From Thioalbus denitrificans (GTDB taxonomy: Bacteria; Pseudomonadota; Gammaproteobacteria; DSM-26407), in assembly GCF_003337735.1 (NCBI RefSeq), contig NZ_QPJY01000002.1, positions 186,001 to 250,000 of the forward strand: 64,000 nt of DNA, written 5' to 3'. This document shows, piece after piece, positions 31,086 through 44,456 of the stretch. Both the position numbers and the translations under genes were made by a program. The notes beneath the pieces are model-generated. The model was not told the DNA's origin, searched no databases, and was given only the letters and a program-made list of their open reading frames with translations. Position 1 is the first letter of the stretch. Each line of letters begins with the position of its first letter.

Positions 31086-32239
31086 AACGCCTGCTGACGC
31101 TGTTCCCGCTGTTCCTGCTCCTGGGGCTGGGGGGCTGTTCCACGGTAAGCGGCTGGATGATCGGCGAGGACAACGCCGAGCCTCCCACCCCGCTGGAAGA
31201 GTTTCCGCCCGAGCGTTCCGTCGCCACCCTGTGGTCCGCCAACGTGGGCGACGGCATCGACGGTCAGGCGATCCGGCTGCTGCCCGCCGTGGGGGGCGGT
31301 CGCGTCTACATGGCCGACGCCAACGGCCTGGTCGTGGCCCTGAATGCCGAGAACGGCCGCGAAGTCTGGCGCCGGGACCTGGACACCAGCATCAGCGGCG
31401 GGGTCGGGCTGGGCGAGGGCCTGGTCCTGGTGGGCACCAGCGATGCCGAGGTGATTGCGCTGGATGCCGACAACGGCAACGAACGCTGGCGCGCGCGGGT
31501 TTCCAGCGAGGTGCTGGCCGCGCCCCAGGCCGGCGAGGGCCGGGTGGTGGTGCAGACCATCGACGGCAAGCTCTGGGGGCTCGGCGCAGCCGACGGGGCG
31601 CGGACCTGGATCTACGACCGCGGCATCCCGGTGCTGACCCTGCGGGGCACCAGCTCCCCGGTCCTGGCGCGGGGCGCGGCCATCGCCGGCTTCGCCACCG
31701 GACGCCTGGTGGCGGTCCTGCTGGAGAAGGGCGACGTGGCCTGGGAGCGCTCCATCGCCATCCCCCGCGGCCGCAGCGAGATCGAACGCATGGTGGATAT
31801 CGACGCCGAGCCGGTGGTGGTCGGGAACACGGTCTACGTGGTGACCTACCAGGGCCGGGTGGCCGCGCTGAACCTGTTCAGCGGCGAGGCCCTGTGGGAG
31901 CGGGAGATGTCCTCCTACAGCGGCCTGGGCGCCAACGAGCGCATGGTCTATGTCACCGACGAGAACGACCTGGTCTGGGGGCTGGAGGATCGGCGCGGCA
32001 GCGCGCTGTGGCGCCAGGACAAGCTGCGGGCCCGCCGCCTCACCGCGCCGGTGGTGGTGGATGGTGCGGTGGTGGTGGGTGACTTCGAGGGCTACCTGCA
32101 CTGGATGTCCTCGGGCGATGGCCACTTCCTGGCCCGCAACCGCCTCGACGATCGCAAGGTTTCGGCGCTGGTGGCCGTTGGAAACACGCTCTATGCCGCG
32201 GGTGCCGACGGCGAACTGGCCGCGTTCCGGCTGCAGTAA
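31082..32239 (+). CDS. bamB: Outer-membrane assembly lipoprotein BamB
   Basis: An eight-bladed beta-propeller lipoprotein of the BAM complex that inserts outer-membrane proteins. The 385-residue product has a lipoprotein signal with lipobox LGLGGC (Cys at about 19) and repeated PQQ-like blades ([57 protein letters not shown]). The start overlaps the yfgM stop (CCAATGA). Confidence 0.96.
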   Translation: MKRLLTLFPLFLLLGLGGCSTVSGWMIGEDNAEPPTPLEEFPPERSVATLWSANVGDGIDGQAIRLLPAVGGGRVYMADANGLVVALNAENGREVWRRDLDTSISGGVGLGEGLVLVGTSDAEVIALDADNGNERWRARVSSEVLAAPQAGEGRVVVQTIDGKLWGLGAADGARTWIYDRGIPVLTLRGTSSPVLARGAAIAGFATGRLVAVLLEKGDVAWERSIAIPRGRSEIERMVDIDAEPVVVGNTVYVVTYQGRVAALNLFSGEALWEREMSSYSGLGANERMVYVTDENDLVWGLEDRRGSALWRQDKLRARRLTAPVVVDGAVVVGDFEGYLHWMSSGDGHFLARNRLDDRKVSALVAVGNTLYAAGADGELAAFRLQ

Positions 32240-32265
32240 CCCCCAAACGAACCAGGCCAGACACC

Positions 32266-33666
32266 TTGAAACCGGTCATCGCGATTGTCGGGCGCCCCAA
32301 CGTGGGCAAATCGACGCTGTTCAACCAGATTACCCGCAGTCGCGACGCCCTGGTGGCCGACATGCCCGGCGTGACCCGGGATCGCCTCTATGGCGAGGGC
32401 CGCATCGGCCTGCGCTCCTATATAGTCATCGACACCGGCGGGCTGAGCGGCGAGGCCGAGCAGCTGGACGGCCTCATGGCCCGCCAGGTGGAGCAGGCGG
32501 TGCAGGAGGCCGACGCGGTCCTGTTCATGGTGGATGCGCGCTCGGGCCTGATCCCGGGCGACCAGCGCATCTGCGACTGGCTGCGGCGGCTGGGCAAGCC
32601 GGTCAGGCTGGTGGTGAACAAGGTGGACGGCATCGACCCGGCCGCCGCGCTGGCGGAGTTCCACGGACTGGGGCTGGGTGAACCCTACCCGGTCGCCGCC
32701 GCACACGGCCGGGGCGTGGCCGGCCTGGTCGGCGAAGTCCTGGCCGGTTTCCCCGAATCCGCGGAGGAGGGCATGCCGACCGAGGACGAGGGCGGCATCC
32801 GGATCGCCATCGCCGGACGCCCCAACGTGGGCAAGTCCACCCTGGTCAACCGCATGCTCGGCGAGGAGCGGGTGGTGGTCTGCGACCTGCCGGGCACCAC
32901 CCGGGACAGCATCTTCATCCCCCTGGAGCGGCGCGGGCGCCGCTACACCCTCATCGACACGGCCGGCGTACGCCGCCGGGGCCGCGTGCACGAGGTGGTG
33001 GAGAAGTTCAGCGTGGTGAAGACGCTGCAGGCCATCGAGGCGGCCCACGTGGTCATCCACGTGGTGGACGCCCGCGAGGGGGTGTCCGACCAGGATCTGC
33101 GGCTGCTCGGCTTCGTCATCGAAACCGGCAAGGCGCTGGTCATCGCGGTGAACAAGTGGGACGGCATGGATCGCGACGAGCGCGAGCGGGTCCGCAACGA
33201 GCTCAAGCGCCGCCTCGCCTTCGCGGATTTCGCCCGCATCCACTTCATCTCCGCCCTCCATGGCACCGGGGTGGGTGATCTCTACGCCTCGGTGGAGGCG
33301 GCCTACGAGGCGGCGACCCAGGCCCTGTCCACCACCCGCCTGACCCAGGTGCTTACCGACGCGGTGGCCGATCACGCCCCGCCGCTGGTCCACGGGCGGC
33401 GCATCAAGCTGCGCTATGCCCACCTGGGCGGGCGCAACCCGCCGCTGGTCATCATCCACGGCAACCAGACCGAGCATGTCCCCGACTCCTACCGGCGCTA
33501 CCTCGTTAACACCTTCCGCAAGGTGTTCAAGCTGGAGGGGACCCCCGTGCGCATCGAGTTCAAGACCGGCGAGAACCCCTTCGCCGGCCGCAAGAACCCC
33601 CTGACTCCACGCCAGCAGGAGAAGCGCAAGCGGCTCATGCGCCACACCAAGAAGAAGGGGCGCTGA
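32266..33666 (+). CDS. der: Ribosome biogenesis GTPase Der
   Basis: Der (EngA) has two tandem GTPase domains and a KH-like domain and acts in 50S assembly; 466 residues. Walker A motifs are at GRPNVGKST (about 8-16 and 185-193), with DTGGL and DTAGV switch II regions, NKVD and NKWD base-recognition motifs, and the C-terminal [17 protein letters not shown]. The start is a TTG at 32266, supported by family alignment ([15 protein letters not shown]). It ends with a basic tail. Element A of the repeat family follows at once. Confidence 0.97.
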   Translation: MKPVIAIVGRPNVGKSTLFNQITRSRDALVADMPGVTRDRLYGEGRIGLRSYIVIDTGGLSGEAEQLDGLMARQVEQAVQEADAVLFMVDARSGLIPGDQRICDWLRRLGKPVRLVVNKVDGIDPAAALAEFHGLGLGEPYPVAAAHGRGVAGLVGEVLAGFPESAEEGMPTEDEGGIRIAIAGRPNVGKSTLVNRMLGEERVVVCDLPGTTRDSIFIPLERRGRRYTLIDTAGVRRRGRVHEVVEKFSVVKTLQAIEAAHVVIHVVDAREGVSDQDLRLLGFVIETGKALVIAVNKWDGMDRDERERVRNELKRRLAFADFARIHFISALHGTGVGDLYASVEAAYEAATQALSTTRLTQVLTDAVADHAPPLVHGRRIKLRYAHLGGRNPPLVIIHGNQTEHVPDSYRRYLVNTFRKVFKLEGTPVRIEFKTGENPFAGRKNPLTPRQQEKRKRLMRHTKKKGR

Positions 33667-33682
33667 GAAGATTCAAGGATCA

Positions 33683-33830
33683 ACCGCAGATTGGCATTGA
33701 TTCTCGTGGATTTGAAAACGCCCATCCACGCGGAAGCAGCCTGTTCTGAAGCCTGTATCATGCCGAAAGCGGCTTTGTAACAACCTGGGCTGGCAACAGG
33801 AATCAACGAGAATCAACGTCAATCTGCGGT
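33683..33830. repeat. Inverted-repeat element, copy A
   Basis: Two 30-base arms (33683-33712 and 33801-33830) are inverted complements at 27 of 30 positions, around an 88-base centre. The arm begins ACCGCAGATT and continues as TGATT-ending 10-base units. The element fills most of the der-HIT gap. Related copies lie at 35289-35543 and 36772-36962; the centres are unrelated in sequence. Confidence 0.85.
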
Positions 33831-33856
33831 CACGGAAAGCCTTCCGAGGAGCGGTT

Positions 33857-34297
33857 ATGGCGGCACTGCACGAACGGCTGGCGGCGGACTGCATCGAGCT
33901 GGGACGGTTTGCCCTGTGCCGGCTGCTGCTGATGAACGACGCCAACTACCCCTGGTTCATCCTGGTGCCGGATCGGGAGGGGGTGGAGGAGATCTGGCAG
34001 CTGGACGAGTCGGATCGGCTGCAGCTGCTGCAGGAATCCTGCTTCCTCGGCGAGCGGCTGGCGGAGTGCTTCTGCGCCGACAAGATGAACGTGGCGGCCC
34101 TGGGCAACGTGGTGCCCCAGCTCCATGTCCACCACGTGGTGCGACACCGTGACGATCCGGCCTGGCCGGCGCCGGTGTGGGGTCGGGTCCCGGCCCGGCC
34201 CTACAGCGAGGCGGGGCTGCGCCACCTGCGGCAGAAACTCAGGGGCTGCCTCGGCGAACGGGTCACCTGGGAACCGGAGCCGGCGGCGCCGGTCTGA
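33857..34297 (+). CDS. HIT-family hydrolase/nucleotide-binding protein
   Basis: A 146-residue protein of the histidine-triad superfamily. It has the domain core LLMNDANYPWFILVPDRE and a triad-like QLHVHHVVR (residues about 89-97), where the usual HxHxHxx becomes HVHHV. Such short HIT proteins with a PWFILVP motif are common in proteobacteria; their substrate is not known. GAGGAG precedes ATG 33857. It stands alone between repeat element A and htpX. Confidence 0.88.
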   Translation: MAALHERLAADCIELGRFALCRLLLMNDANYPWFILVPDREGVEEIWQLDESDRLQLLQESCFLGERLAECFCADKMNVAALGNVVPQLHVHHVVRHRDDPAWPAPVWGRVPARPYSEAGLRHLRQKLRGCLGERVTWEPEPAAPV

Positions 34298-34380
34298 ACT
34301 CGTGGCGGACACTTGAAAGCCGTTGAGCGAGCCCATATACACCTTTGACGCAACGGCCCGGAGAAGGAGCCCATACGCCC

Positions 34381-35271
34381 ATGTTCACCCGCATTGCCCT
34401 GTTCCTGGGCACCAACATCGCAGTCCTGTTCGTGCTCAACATCACCATGCGCCTGCTCGGCATCGAAAGCATTCTCGACGAGCAGGGCGTGGGGCTCGAT
34501 CTGAACGCACTGCTGATCTTCGCGGGCGTGATCGGGTTCTCCGGGTCGCTCATCTCCCTGGCGATCTCCAAGTGGACCGCCAAGCGCATGACCGGCGCCA
34601 AAGTGATCGAGCGGCCCCGCAACGAGGCGGAAGCCTGGCTGCTGGACACCGTCGCCGGCCAGGCCCGCCGGGCCGGCATCGGGATGCCCGAGGTGGCCAT
34701 CTACGATGCCCCCGACGTGAATGCCTTCGCCACCGGCATGAACCGCAACAACGCCCTGGTGGCCGTCAGCACCGGCCTGCTCGGGAGCATGACCCGCGAC
34801 GAGGCCGAGGCGGTGCTGGCCCACGAGGTGAGCCACGTGGCCAACGGCGACATGGTCACCATGGCCCTGATCCAGGGCGTGGTGAACACCTTCGTCATCT
34901 TCCTCTCCCGGGTCATCGGTCACGTGGTGGACCGGGTGGTGTTCAAGACCGAGCGGGGACACGGCCCGGCATTCTGGATCACCTCCATCATCGCGGAGCT
35001 GGTGCTTGCGGTGCTGGCCAGCATCATCGTCATGTGGTTCAGCCGGCGGCGCGAGTTCCGCGCCGATGCCGGCGGCGCCCGACTGGCCGGACGGGAGAAG
35101 ATGATCGCGGCCCTCGAGCGGCTGCAGGCGAACGTGCGGCAGCCCCACCTGCCCGACCAGATGGCCGCCTTCGGCATCTCCGGCGGCATCGGCACCGGCC
35201 TCAAGCGGCTGTTCATGACCCACCCGCCCCTGGAGGAGCGCATCGCCGCCCTCAAGGCCCGCTCCTCCTGA
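34381..35271 (+). CDS. htpX: Protease HtpX, membrane zinc metalloprotease
   Basis: HtpX degrades misfolded membrane proteins. The 296-residue product has two N-terminal helices ([40 protein letters not shown]), the zinc motif HEVSH in [13 protein letters not shown] (about 139-151), two more helices, and the third ligand region [17 protein letters not shown] 34381 follows GGAGAAGGAG. Located just before repeat element B. Confidence 0.96.
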   Translation: MFTRIALFLGTNIAVLFVLNITMRLLGIESILDEQGVGLDLNALLIFAGVIGFSGSLISLAISKWTAKRMTGAKVIERPRNEAEAWLLDTVAGQARRAGIGMPEVAIYDAPDVNAFATGMNRNNALVAVSTGLLGSMTRDEAEAVLAHEVSHVANGDMVTMALIQGVVNTFVIFLSRVIGHVVDRVVFKTERGHGPAFWITSIIAELVLAVLASIIVMWFSRRREFRADAGGARLAGREKMIAALERLQANVRQPHLPDQMAAFGISGGIGTGLKRLFMTHPPLEERIAALKARSS

Positions 35272-35288
35272 AGCCAGCCGTCGATCAA

Positions 35289-35543
35289 CGCCAAGGCGCC
35301 AGGAACGCAAAGAAAAGATGAAAAAAGTTTTAACCGCAGATTACGCTGATTTACGCAGATTTCTCATACAATCCGAATAGTGTATCGCCCAAGCCGACCA
35401 CGTTGCCTTGTGCATTCGCGGTCACGCGTGTTGGAAGGTTGCCTGACCAACGACTTTGGAATGGCACCGTCAATCAACGAAAATCCCGCTAATCTGCGGT
35501 AGCTTTATTAACTTTTTGTCTTTGCGTTCCTGGCGTCTTGGCG
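35289..35543. repeat. Nested inverted-repeat element, copy B
   Basis: The outer arms, 24 bases at 35289-35312 and 35520-35543 (beginning CGCCAAGGCGCCAGGAACGC), are inverted complements at 23 of 24 positions. Inside them a second pair begins ACCGCAGATTA (35333-35343) with its complement ending at 35500; this inner pair is the same family as copies A and C. The 350-base gap between htpX and prfB contains this element and no gene that I can support. Confidence 0.85.
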
Positions 35544-35588
35544 GTGATCTCCTGACCGGCGGAGGTTCCGCCCCGGCCCCGGCTCCGG

Positions 35589-35617
35589 TACAATTCCGCT
35601 TTTTCCCGGAGCGGAAT
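35589..35617 (+). promoter_or_regulatory. prfB leader: -10-like hexamer and inverted repeat around the Shine-Dalgarno
   Basis: TACAAT (35589-35594) is -10-like. ATTCCGCT (35593-35600) pairs with AGCGGAAT (35610-35617), and the GGAG Shine-Dalgarno (35608-35611) lies at the edge of that hairpin, 10 bases before the ATG. The fold could limit initiation. Confidence 0.45.
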
Positions 35618-35621
35618 CACG

Positions 35622-36720
35622 ATGCTCGAGATCAACCCCATCCTGCAGCAGATCGACGACCTCCAGGGGCGCTATGAAGCCCTTAGGGGGTATCTTTGAC
35701 TACGACGGCAAGCGTGAACGGCTGGAAGAGGTCGTAGGCGAGCTCGAGGATCCGGAGGTCTGGAACAAGCCCGATCGGGCCCAGGAGCTCGGGCGCGAGC
35801 GGGCCCGGCTGGAGGATGAGGTGAAGGCCCTGGAGGCCCTCGACCGGGGGCTCGGGGATGCCCGCGAGCTGCTGGACCTGGCCCGCGAGGAGAACGACGC
35901 CGGCACCGTCGAAGAGGTGGCCGCCGATGTGGAGCGCCTGGAGAGCCAGGTGGCGGGCCTCGAGTTCCGGCGCATGTTCTCCGGCGAGATGGACGGCAGC
36001 AACGCCTACGTGGATATCCAGGCCGGCTCGGGCGGCACCGAGGCCCAGGACTGGGCCAACATGCTGCTGCGCATGTACCTGCGCTGGGGTGAGCGGCACG
36101 ACTTCAGAACCGAGCTGATGGAGGTCTCCGAGGGCGAGGTGGCCGGCATCAAGAGCGCCACCATCCTCTTCGAGGGCCCCTACGCCTACGGCTGGCTGCG
36201 TACCGAAACCGGCGTCCACCGCCTGGTGCGCAAGTCGCCCTTCGACTCGGGCAACCGCCGTCACACCTCCTTCGCCTCGGTGTTTGTCGCACCCGAGGTG
36301 GACGAGGATTTCGACATCGAGATCGACCCGTCGGACCTGCGCATCGACGTCTACCGCGCCAGCGGCGCCGGCGGGCAGCACGTTAACCGGACCGAGTCGG
36401 CCGTGCGCATCACCCACAATCCCACCGGCATCGTGGTGCAGTGCCAGAACGACCGTTCGCAGCACAAGAACAAGGCCCAGGCCATGAAGCAGCTGAAGGC
36501 CAAGCTCTACGAGCTGGAGCTGCAGAAGCGCAACAGCGAGAAGCAGGCCCTGGAGGACACCAAGTCGGACATCGGCTGGGGCAGCCAGATCCGCTCCTAC
36601 GTGCTGGACCAGTCCCGCATCAAGGACCTGCGCACCAACGTGGAAGTGGGCAACACCCAGGCCGTGCTCGACGGCGACCTCGACGGCTTCATCGAGGCCA
36701 GCCTCAAGCAGGGACTCTGA
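35622..36720 (+). CDS. prfB: Peptide chain release factor 2, with programmed +1 frameshift
   Basis: RF2 ends translation at UGA and UAA. Reading from ATG 35622 gives 25 codons and then an in-frame TGA at 35697-35699; the +1 frame from GAC (35698) continues to 36720 for a total of 365 residues. The site is the classic one: an internal Shine-Dalgarno-like AGGGGG (35685-35690), then TAT CTT TGA C. Low RF2 makes the ribosome slip on CTT, giving more RF2. The product has [15 protein letters not shown], the GGQ motif in [17 protein letters not shown] (for peptide release) and [12 protein letters not shown]. The upstream part is thus not a separate gene, nor is it a broken one. Confidence 0.97.
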
Positions 36721-36771
36721 TTTGAATCACTCACCACGAAGGCCACGAAGAAAAACTGAAAGAATCTGTCT

Positions 36772-36962
36772 ACCGCAGATTGACACTGATTGGCGCTGAT
36801 TGGACGACGAAGGCTGTAACTCCCCGACATCCCTCCGGCATGAGCGTTTCGGATCGAGGGGCGGCACATCCACCAGCGATTCACCGCCGGTTCCTTGGTT
36901 GTGCTCCCACGACGGCCCGGGAGGCGATGGAAAATCAGCGTCAATCAACGTTAATCTGCGGT
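36772..36962. repeat. Inverted-repeat element, copy C
   Basis: Arms at 36772-36801 and 36933-36962 are inverted complements at 26 of 30 positions, with all differences transitions. Each arm reads ACCGCAGATT followed by two 10-base units ending in CTGATT or TTGATT. It occupies most of the prfB-lysS gap. A CACGAAGGCCACGAAG direct repeat lies just left at 36733-36750. Confidence 0.85.
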
Positions 36963-37015
36963 CTTGATCAGTCTTTCCCTATCATGCCTTGGTGGTGAAT
37001 AGCGGACAGGAACAG

Positions 37016-38569
<1,554 letters not shown>

Positions 38570-38585
38570 CCTTACTGCTAAACAA

Positions 38586-38613
38586 GAGAAGCCGGTGTTG
38601 GCACCGGCTTCTC
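38586..38613. terminator. Hairpin terminator between lysS and ygfZ
   Basis: GAGAAGCCGGTG (38586-38597) and its perfect 12-base complement (38602-38613) close a TTGG loop. The T-rich tail is weak (GTTCGGGTTTT). It lies 16 bases after lysS and before the end of convergent ygfZ. Confidence 0.75.
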
Positions 38614-38664
38614 GTTCGGGTTTTGGGATTGTCCCCTCACCCATGACTCCTCACACCTCCCGCC

Positions 38665-39714
38665 CTAGGCCTTCTCCGGCAGCGCATAGGGCAGTTCGCG
38701 GAACTCCAGCTCCGGCCCCTCGGCATCCCCCAGCCGCATGCCGCCGGCTTCCACCGCCGCCAGCTCGGCCACCACCAGCATCTCGTAGCCGCCGCCCTGG
38801 GCCAGGGCGGCGTCGACCACCTTGCCGGGACCCTGTCCGCTCTGGCTGCCCGGCGCGTAGAGGTCGGTGCCCGGATCGGGCCGATCCGCGGCGGGGGCGA
38901 AGGCCCGGAACATGCGCCGCTTCTGCTTGCCGAGGTACTCGGAGCGGGCAACCACCTCCTGGCCGGTGTAGCAGCCCTTGATGAAGCTGATCCCCTGCAG
39001 GACCTGGAGGTTGAGCATCTGCGGCACGAACAGCTCGCTGGTGGCGGCATAGACCTCGGGCACTCCGGCCAGGATCGACTGCAGGCGCCAGGCTTCGGCC
39101 CCCACCGGCGCGGCCCAGGCGTTGAGCGACTCCCACAGCTTGCAGGCGGGCTCCAGGCTGCCGGCGATCTCGAACCGCGGCTGGGTGCCCGGCAGCCGGA
39201 CCACCAGGAGATCGGGGGTCTGGATCACGGAACCCACCTCTTCCGGCACCTTGCCCAGGAGTTCGGACAGGTGGCGGTCCGCCTCGGGACCGAGGTAGCC
39301 GAACCGGACCATGGCGCTGCCGGCGTCCTCGAGGGTGACCTTGGACATGAGCACGTACTTGCGCAGGCGCTTGAGCGTCTCCTCGACGAGCTCGGCCGCG
39401 CACTGCAGGTAGTAGCCGTCGCCGCGGCGGAACAGCCGGAACAGGGTCAGGACGCGGCCCTTGTGGCTGCAGCTGGCGCCGAGGAGGCTGCTGTCGTCCG
39501 TGACATCGCGGATGTCACAGGTCAGCTGGCCCTGGAGGAAGGTGGCGGCATCGGCGCCATGGGCGGAGATGAGCCCCAGGTGATTGAGATCGCTCAGGAC
39601 GTTGCCGGTGGTTGCCACCCGCAGTTCGCGTTCGGGATTGCCGAAATGCAGCACGCGGCCGTTGTCCATTTCAGCGCCCGCGTCGAGAAGAAACTTTTTC
39701 CAGCGTTCTTTCAT
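38665..39714 (-). CDS. ygfZ: tRNA-modifying/Fe-S maintenance protein YgfZ
   Basis: A folate-binding GcvT-like protein that supports [4Fe-4S] enzymes such as MiaB. The 349-residue product has the diagnostic KGCYTGQEVVARSEYLGK motif (about 247-264), LNHLGLISAHGADAATFLQG in the N-terminal domain and FRLFRRGDGYYLQC. ATG 39714 is used. It is alone on the minus strand between lysS and the second TRAP system, from which it is separated by 135 bases. Confidence 0.94.
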   Translation of the reverse strand: MKERWKKFLLDAGAEMDNGRVLHFGNPERELRVATTGNVLSDLNHLGLISAHGADAATFLQGQLTCDIRDVTDDSSLLGASCSHKGRVLTLFRLFRRGDGYYLQCAAELVEETLKRLRKYVLMSKVTLEDAGSAMVRFGYLGPEADRHLSELLGKVPEEVGSVIQTPDLLVVRLPGTQPRFEIAGSLEPACKLWESLNAWAAPVGAEAWRLQSILAGVPEVYAATSELFVPQMLNLQVLQGISFIKGCYTGQEVVARSEYLGKQKRRMFRAFAPAADRPDPGTDLYAPGSQSGQGPGKVVDAALAQGGGYEMLVVAELAAVEAGGMRLGDAEGPELEFRELPYALPEKA

Positions 39715-39815
39715 GGGTGTCCGCTCCGGGAGTCATGCCGTACCGCGCAGCCATTACTGGCGTCTCATCATAGACACACCATCCGCGCTTGTCAGCAGGA
39801 CAACCGTGGGGGTAT

Positions 39816-39844
39816 GCCGCCGGACCCGGGCGGAGTCCGGCGGC
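39816..39844 (-). terminator. Hairpin after the second TRAP operon
   Basis: GCCGCCGGAC (39816-39825) pairs with GTCCGGCGGC (39835-39844) across a 9-base loop, 5 bases past the dctM stop. No T-run follows, so it may be Rho-assisted or stabilise the message end. Confidence 0.5.
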
Positions 39845-39849
39845 GGGCG

Positions 39850-41250
39850 TTACCTGTATCCCCGCAGCGAGTCGATGTACTCGGGCAGGAACAGGGAAAT
39901 CTGGGGGATGTAGGTGATGAGAATCAGGAACAGCAGCAGCAGCATCAGCCAGGGCAGGGCGGCACGGATGACCCAGCCGATGCTGTGGCCGGTGATGCCC
40001 GCGGTGACGAACAGGTTCAGTCCCACCGGCGGCGTGAGCATGCCGATCTCCATGTTCACCACCATGATGATGCCCAGATGCACCGGATCGATGCCCAGCT
40101 GCATGGCGATGGGGAACAGGATGGGGGCCATGATCAGCAGGATGGCCGAGGGCTCCATGAAGTTGCCCGCCATCAGCAGCAGGATGTTCACCACGATCAG
40201 GAAGCCCCAGGCGGGCAGGCCCCAGCCGACGATGGTCTCGGCGATGCCGTGGGGGATGCGCTCGGTGGTCAGCACGTGGGCGAACAGCATGGCGTTGGCG
40301 ATGATGAACAGCAGCATGATGCTGACCTTGGCGGCGTCGAGCACCACCTTGCGCACTTCCGGATCGGTGACCGAGCGCGGCAGGGCCCAGAGCATCTGCA
40401 GGCCGTTGCGCAGCAGCAGGCGCGAAACGGATTCCCCCTCCCGGCGCCAGGGGATGTCCTTCATCGGGCCGATGTCGCGATAGCCCACCACCGCCACCAG
40501 GAAGGCGTAGACGGCCGACACCGCCGCGGCCTCGGTGGGGCTGGCCACACCCAGGTAGATGGAGCCGAGGACGATGACGATGAGCAGGATGCCGCCCGAG
40601 GCGATGAAGCCGGACTTGAGGATCTGCCGCAGCGGCGTGCGCTCCTGGGAGGGCAGTTTCTTGATGCGCGCCACGATGTAGATGGCCACCATCAGGATCA
40701 GGCCCATCATCAGCCCCGGGATGAATCCGGCCATGAACATGCGCGCGGCGGAGACCTCGGTGGCCGCCGAGTAGACCAGCATGACGATGGACGGCGGGAT
40801 GAGGATGCCCAGGGTTCCGGCGTTGGCGATGACGCCCGCCGCGAAGCGCTCCGGGTAGCCGGCCTTCACCATGCCGGCGATGACGATGGAGCCGATGGCG
40901 GCCACCGTCGCCGGCGAGGAGCCGGACACCGCGGCGAACAGCATGCAGGCCATCACCGAGGCCATGGCCAGTCCGCCGCGGATGTGCCCCACGCTGTCGA
41001 TGGCGAAGCGGATGAGCCGCTGCGCCACGCCGCCGGTGGAGAGGAAGGCCGAGGAGAGGATGAAAAAGGGAATCGCCAGCAGGGTGTAGTGTCCCGACAG
41101 CGCCTCGAACAGCTTCAGGGCGATGGAGGCCAGCGAGTCGTGGGAGAACATCAGGATGGTGGCGATGCTGGACAGCCCGAGCGCGATGGCGATGGGCATG
41201 CCCAGGAACATGCAGCCGAACAGCAGCAGGAACAGCATGGCGGTGGTCAT
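39850..41250 (-). CDS. dctM: TRAP C4-dicarboxylate transporter large permease
   Basis: The 466-residue large permease of a DctPQM system. About 12-13 membrane helices are predicted, with the hallmarks ALSGHYTLLAIPFFILSSAF, LFAAVSGSSPATVAAIGSI, ANAGTLGILIPPSIVMLVY, YLGVASPTEAAAV and MEIGMLTPPVGLNLFV. ATG 41250 overlaps the dctQ stop (ATGA). Its family and the dctBD genes upstream point to C4-dicarboxylates. Confidence 0.96.
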   Translation of the reverse strand: MTTAMLFLLLFGCMFLGMPIAIALGLSSIATILMFSHDSLASIALKLFEALSGHYTLLAIPFFILSSAFLSTGGVAQRLIRFAIDSVGHIRGGLAMASVMACMLFAAVSGSSPATVAAIGSIVIAGMVKAGYPERFAAGVIANAGTLGILIPPSIVMLVYSAATEVSAARMFMAGFIPGLMMGLILMVAIYIVARIKKLPSQERTPLRQILKSGFIASGGILLIVIVLGSIYLGVASPTEAAAVSAVYAFLVAVVGYRDIGPMKDIPWRREGESVSRLLLRNGLQMLWALPRSVTDPEVRKVVLDAAKVSIMLLFIIANAMLFAHVLTTERIPHGIAETIVGWGLPAWGFLIVVNILLLMAGNFMEPSAILLIMAPILFPIAMQLGIDPVHLGIIMVVNMEIGMLTPPVGLNLFVTAGITGHSIGWVIRAALPWLMLLLLFLILITYIPQISLFLPEYIDSLRGYR

Positions 41251-41807
41251 GACCGGCCCTCCCCGCCATCCCGGTTGGCATCGGCGGCCAGGTGCATGCT
41301 CTCGCGGGCCTCGTCCGCCAGCTGGAAGCCCTCGGCACGACCCATGGCGATGGCCCACAGCAGCTGCAGCAGGCGCAGCGAGAGGAGCACGAAGCCGATG
41401 ATCAGGATGCTGTGGGCCACCCAGGTGGGGATGGGCAGGTCCTCCAGCCCGATGCCGATGCGCTTCATCTTGTAGAGATAAATCCAGGAACCGTAGATGA
41501 ACAGTCCGCAGTAGATCAGGGACAGGACCACCGCGATGCCGCTCACGACCCGCCGTCCCAGCGGCGGCAGCAGTCTCACCACCGCGTCCACGCCGATGTG
41601 GGCTCCCACCTTGAGGCCGTAGGAGACCCCGAACAGGACGAACCAGGCGGAGAGGTGCAGCGTCAGCTCCTGGGCCCAGATGAAGGTGGTGCCGAAGCCG
41701 AAGCGCAGCACCACCTCAAGGAACACCAGCAGGGTCATGGACACGAGGAGGAGGGAGATGACTCCCTCCTCCGCGCTGTTGAGGATGCGCTTGGCGAGCG
41801 TTCGCAT
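41247..41807 (-). CDS. dctQ: TRAP C4-dicarboxylate transporter small permease
   Basis: A 186-residue DctQ protein with the standard four helices: GVISLLLVSMTLLVFLEVVL, LTLHLSAWFVLFGVSYGL with the GAHIGVDAVV motif, VVSGIAVVLSLIYCGLFIYG, and HSILIIGFVLLSLRLLQLLW. It contrasts with the five-helix DctQ of the first TRAP system. The start is 21 bases after dctP. Confidence 0.94.
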   Translation of the reverse strand: MRTLAKRILNSAEEGVISLLLVSMTLLVFLEVVLRFGFGTTFIWAQELTLHLSAWFVLFGVSYGLKVGAHIGVDAVVRLLPPLGRRVVSGIAVVLSLIYCGLFIYGSWIYLYKMKRIGIGLEDLPIPTWVAHSILIIGFVLLSLRLLQLLWAIAMGRAEGFQLADEARESMHLAADANRDGGEGRS

Positions 41808-41828
41808 CGCGGCGGTTCCGTCGTCGGG

Positions 41829-42836
<1,008 letters not shown>

Positions 42837-42891
42837 TTATCGGGTTGTGGGCGACTCCAGGGTGAAGGGAAGGGCGCCTGTATCCGGATAG

Positions 42892-42907
42892 AGCAAAGGA
42901 TAGGCCA
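42892..42907 (-). promoter_or_regulatory. Sigma-54 (-24/-12) promoter of dctPQM
   Basis: On the minus strand the segment reads TGGCCTATCCTTTGCT. TGGC and TTGC are spaced exactly as in the -24/-12 consensus TGGCAC-N5-TTGC. It lies 83-98 bases before dctP, whose regulator gene encodes a sigma-54 activator. Confidence 0.8.
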
Positions 42908-42984
42908 GAAATGCCTGGAATTTATAAAAGACAGAATAAACAATTGGATGGGAAGTAATGCTGGAATCCATGCCAGGAAAAGGT

Positions 42985-42998
42985 GGCGGAATTCCGCC
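42985..42998. promoter_or_regulatory. DctD upstream activator site 1
   Basis: GGCGGAATTCCGCC is a perfect 14-bp palindrome, about 85 bases upstream of the sigma-54 promoter. A similar site is centred 32 bp (about three helical turns) away. Binding by DctD is inferred. Confidence 0.6.
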
Positions 42999-43016
42999 CA
43001 AACGGTCGTTTGCATG

Positions 43017-43030
43017 GGCGGGAATCCGCC
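43017..43030. promoter_or_regulatory. DctD upstream activator site 2
   Basis: GGCGGGAATCCGCC repeats site 1 with two changes. It lies just beyond the dctD stop codon. Tandem palindromic sites are usual for DctD-type activators. Confidence 0.6.
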
Positions 43031-43047
43031 TGTTGCGCCTGCCCCGG

Positions 43048-44400
<1,353 letters not shown>

Positions 44401-44456
44401 CGTGGTCTCCTGTTCGCCGTTGTGTTTCTGTCCCGGGGGAAATCCGTCCATGGGGC

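Noticed and set aside
35622-35699. A 25-codon separate small ORF before prfB
   Set aside because: It is the 5' part of prfB before the programmed frameshift, not an independent gene or a mutation.
39271-41475. A 734-codon plus-strand frame opposite dctM and ygfZ
   Set aside because: His/Asp/Gln-rich low-complexity translation, a mirror of hydrophobic codons on the real strand.
42911-42957. IHF site between the DctD sites and the sigma-54 promoter
   Set aside because: The stretch is AT-rich and TAA-N4-TTG is present, but the rest of the IHF consensus is missing, so I do not call a site.
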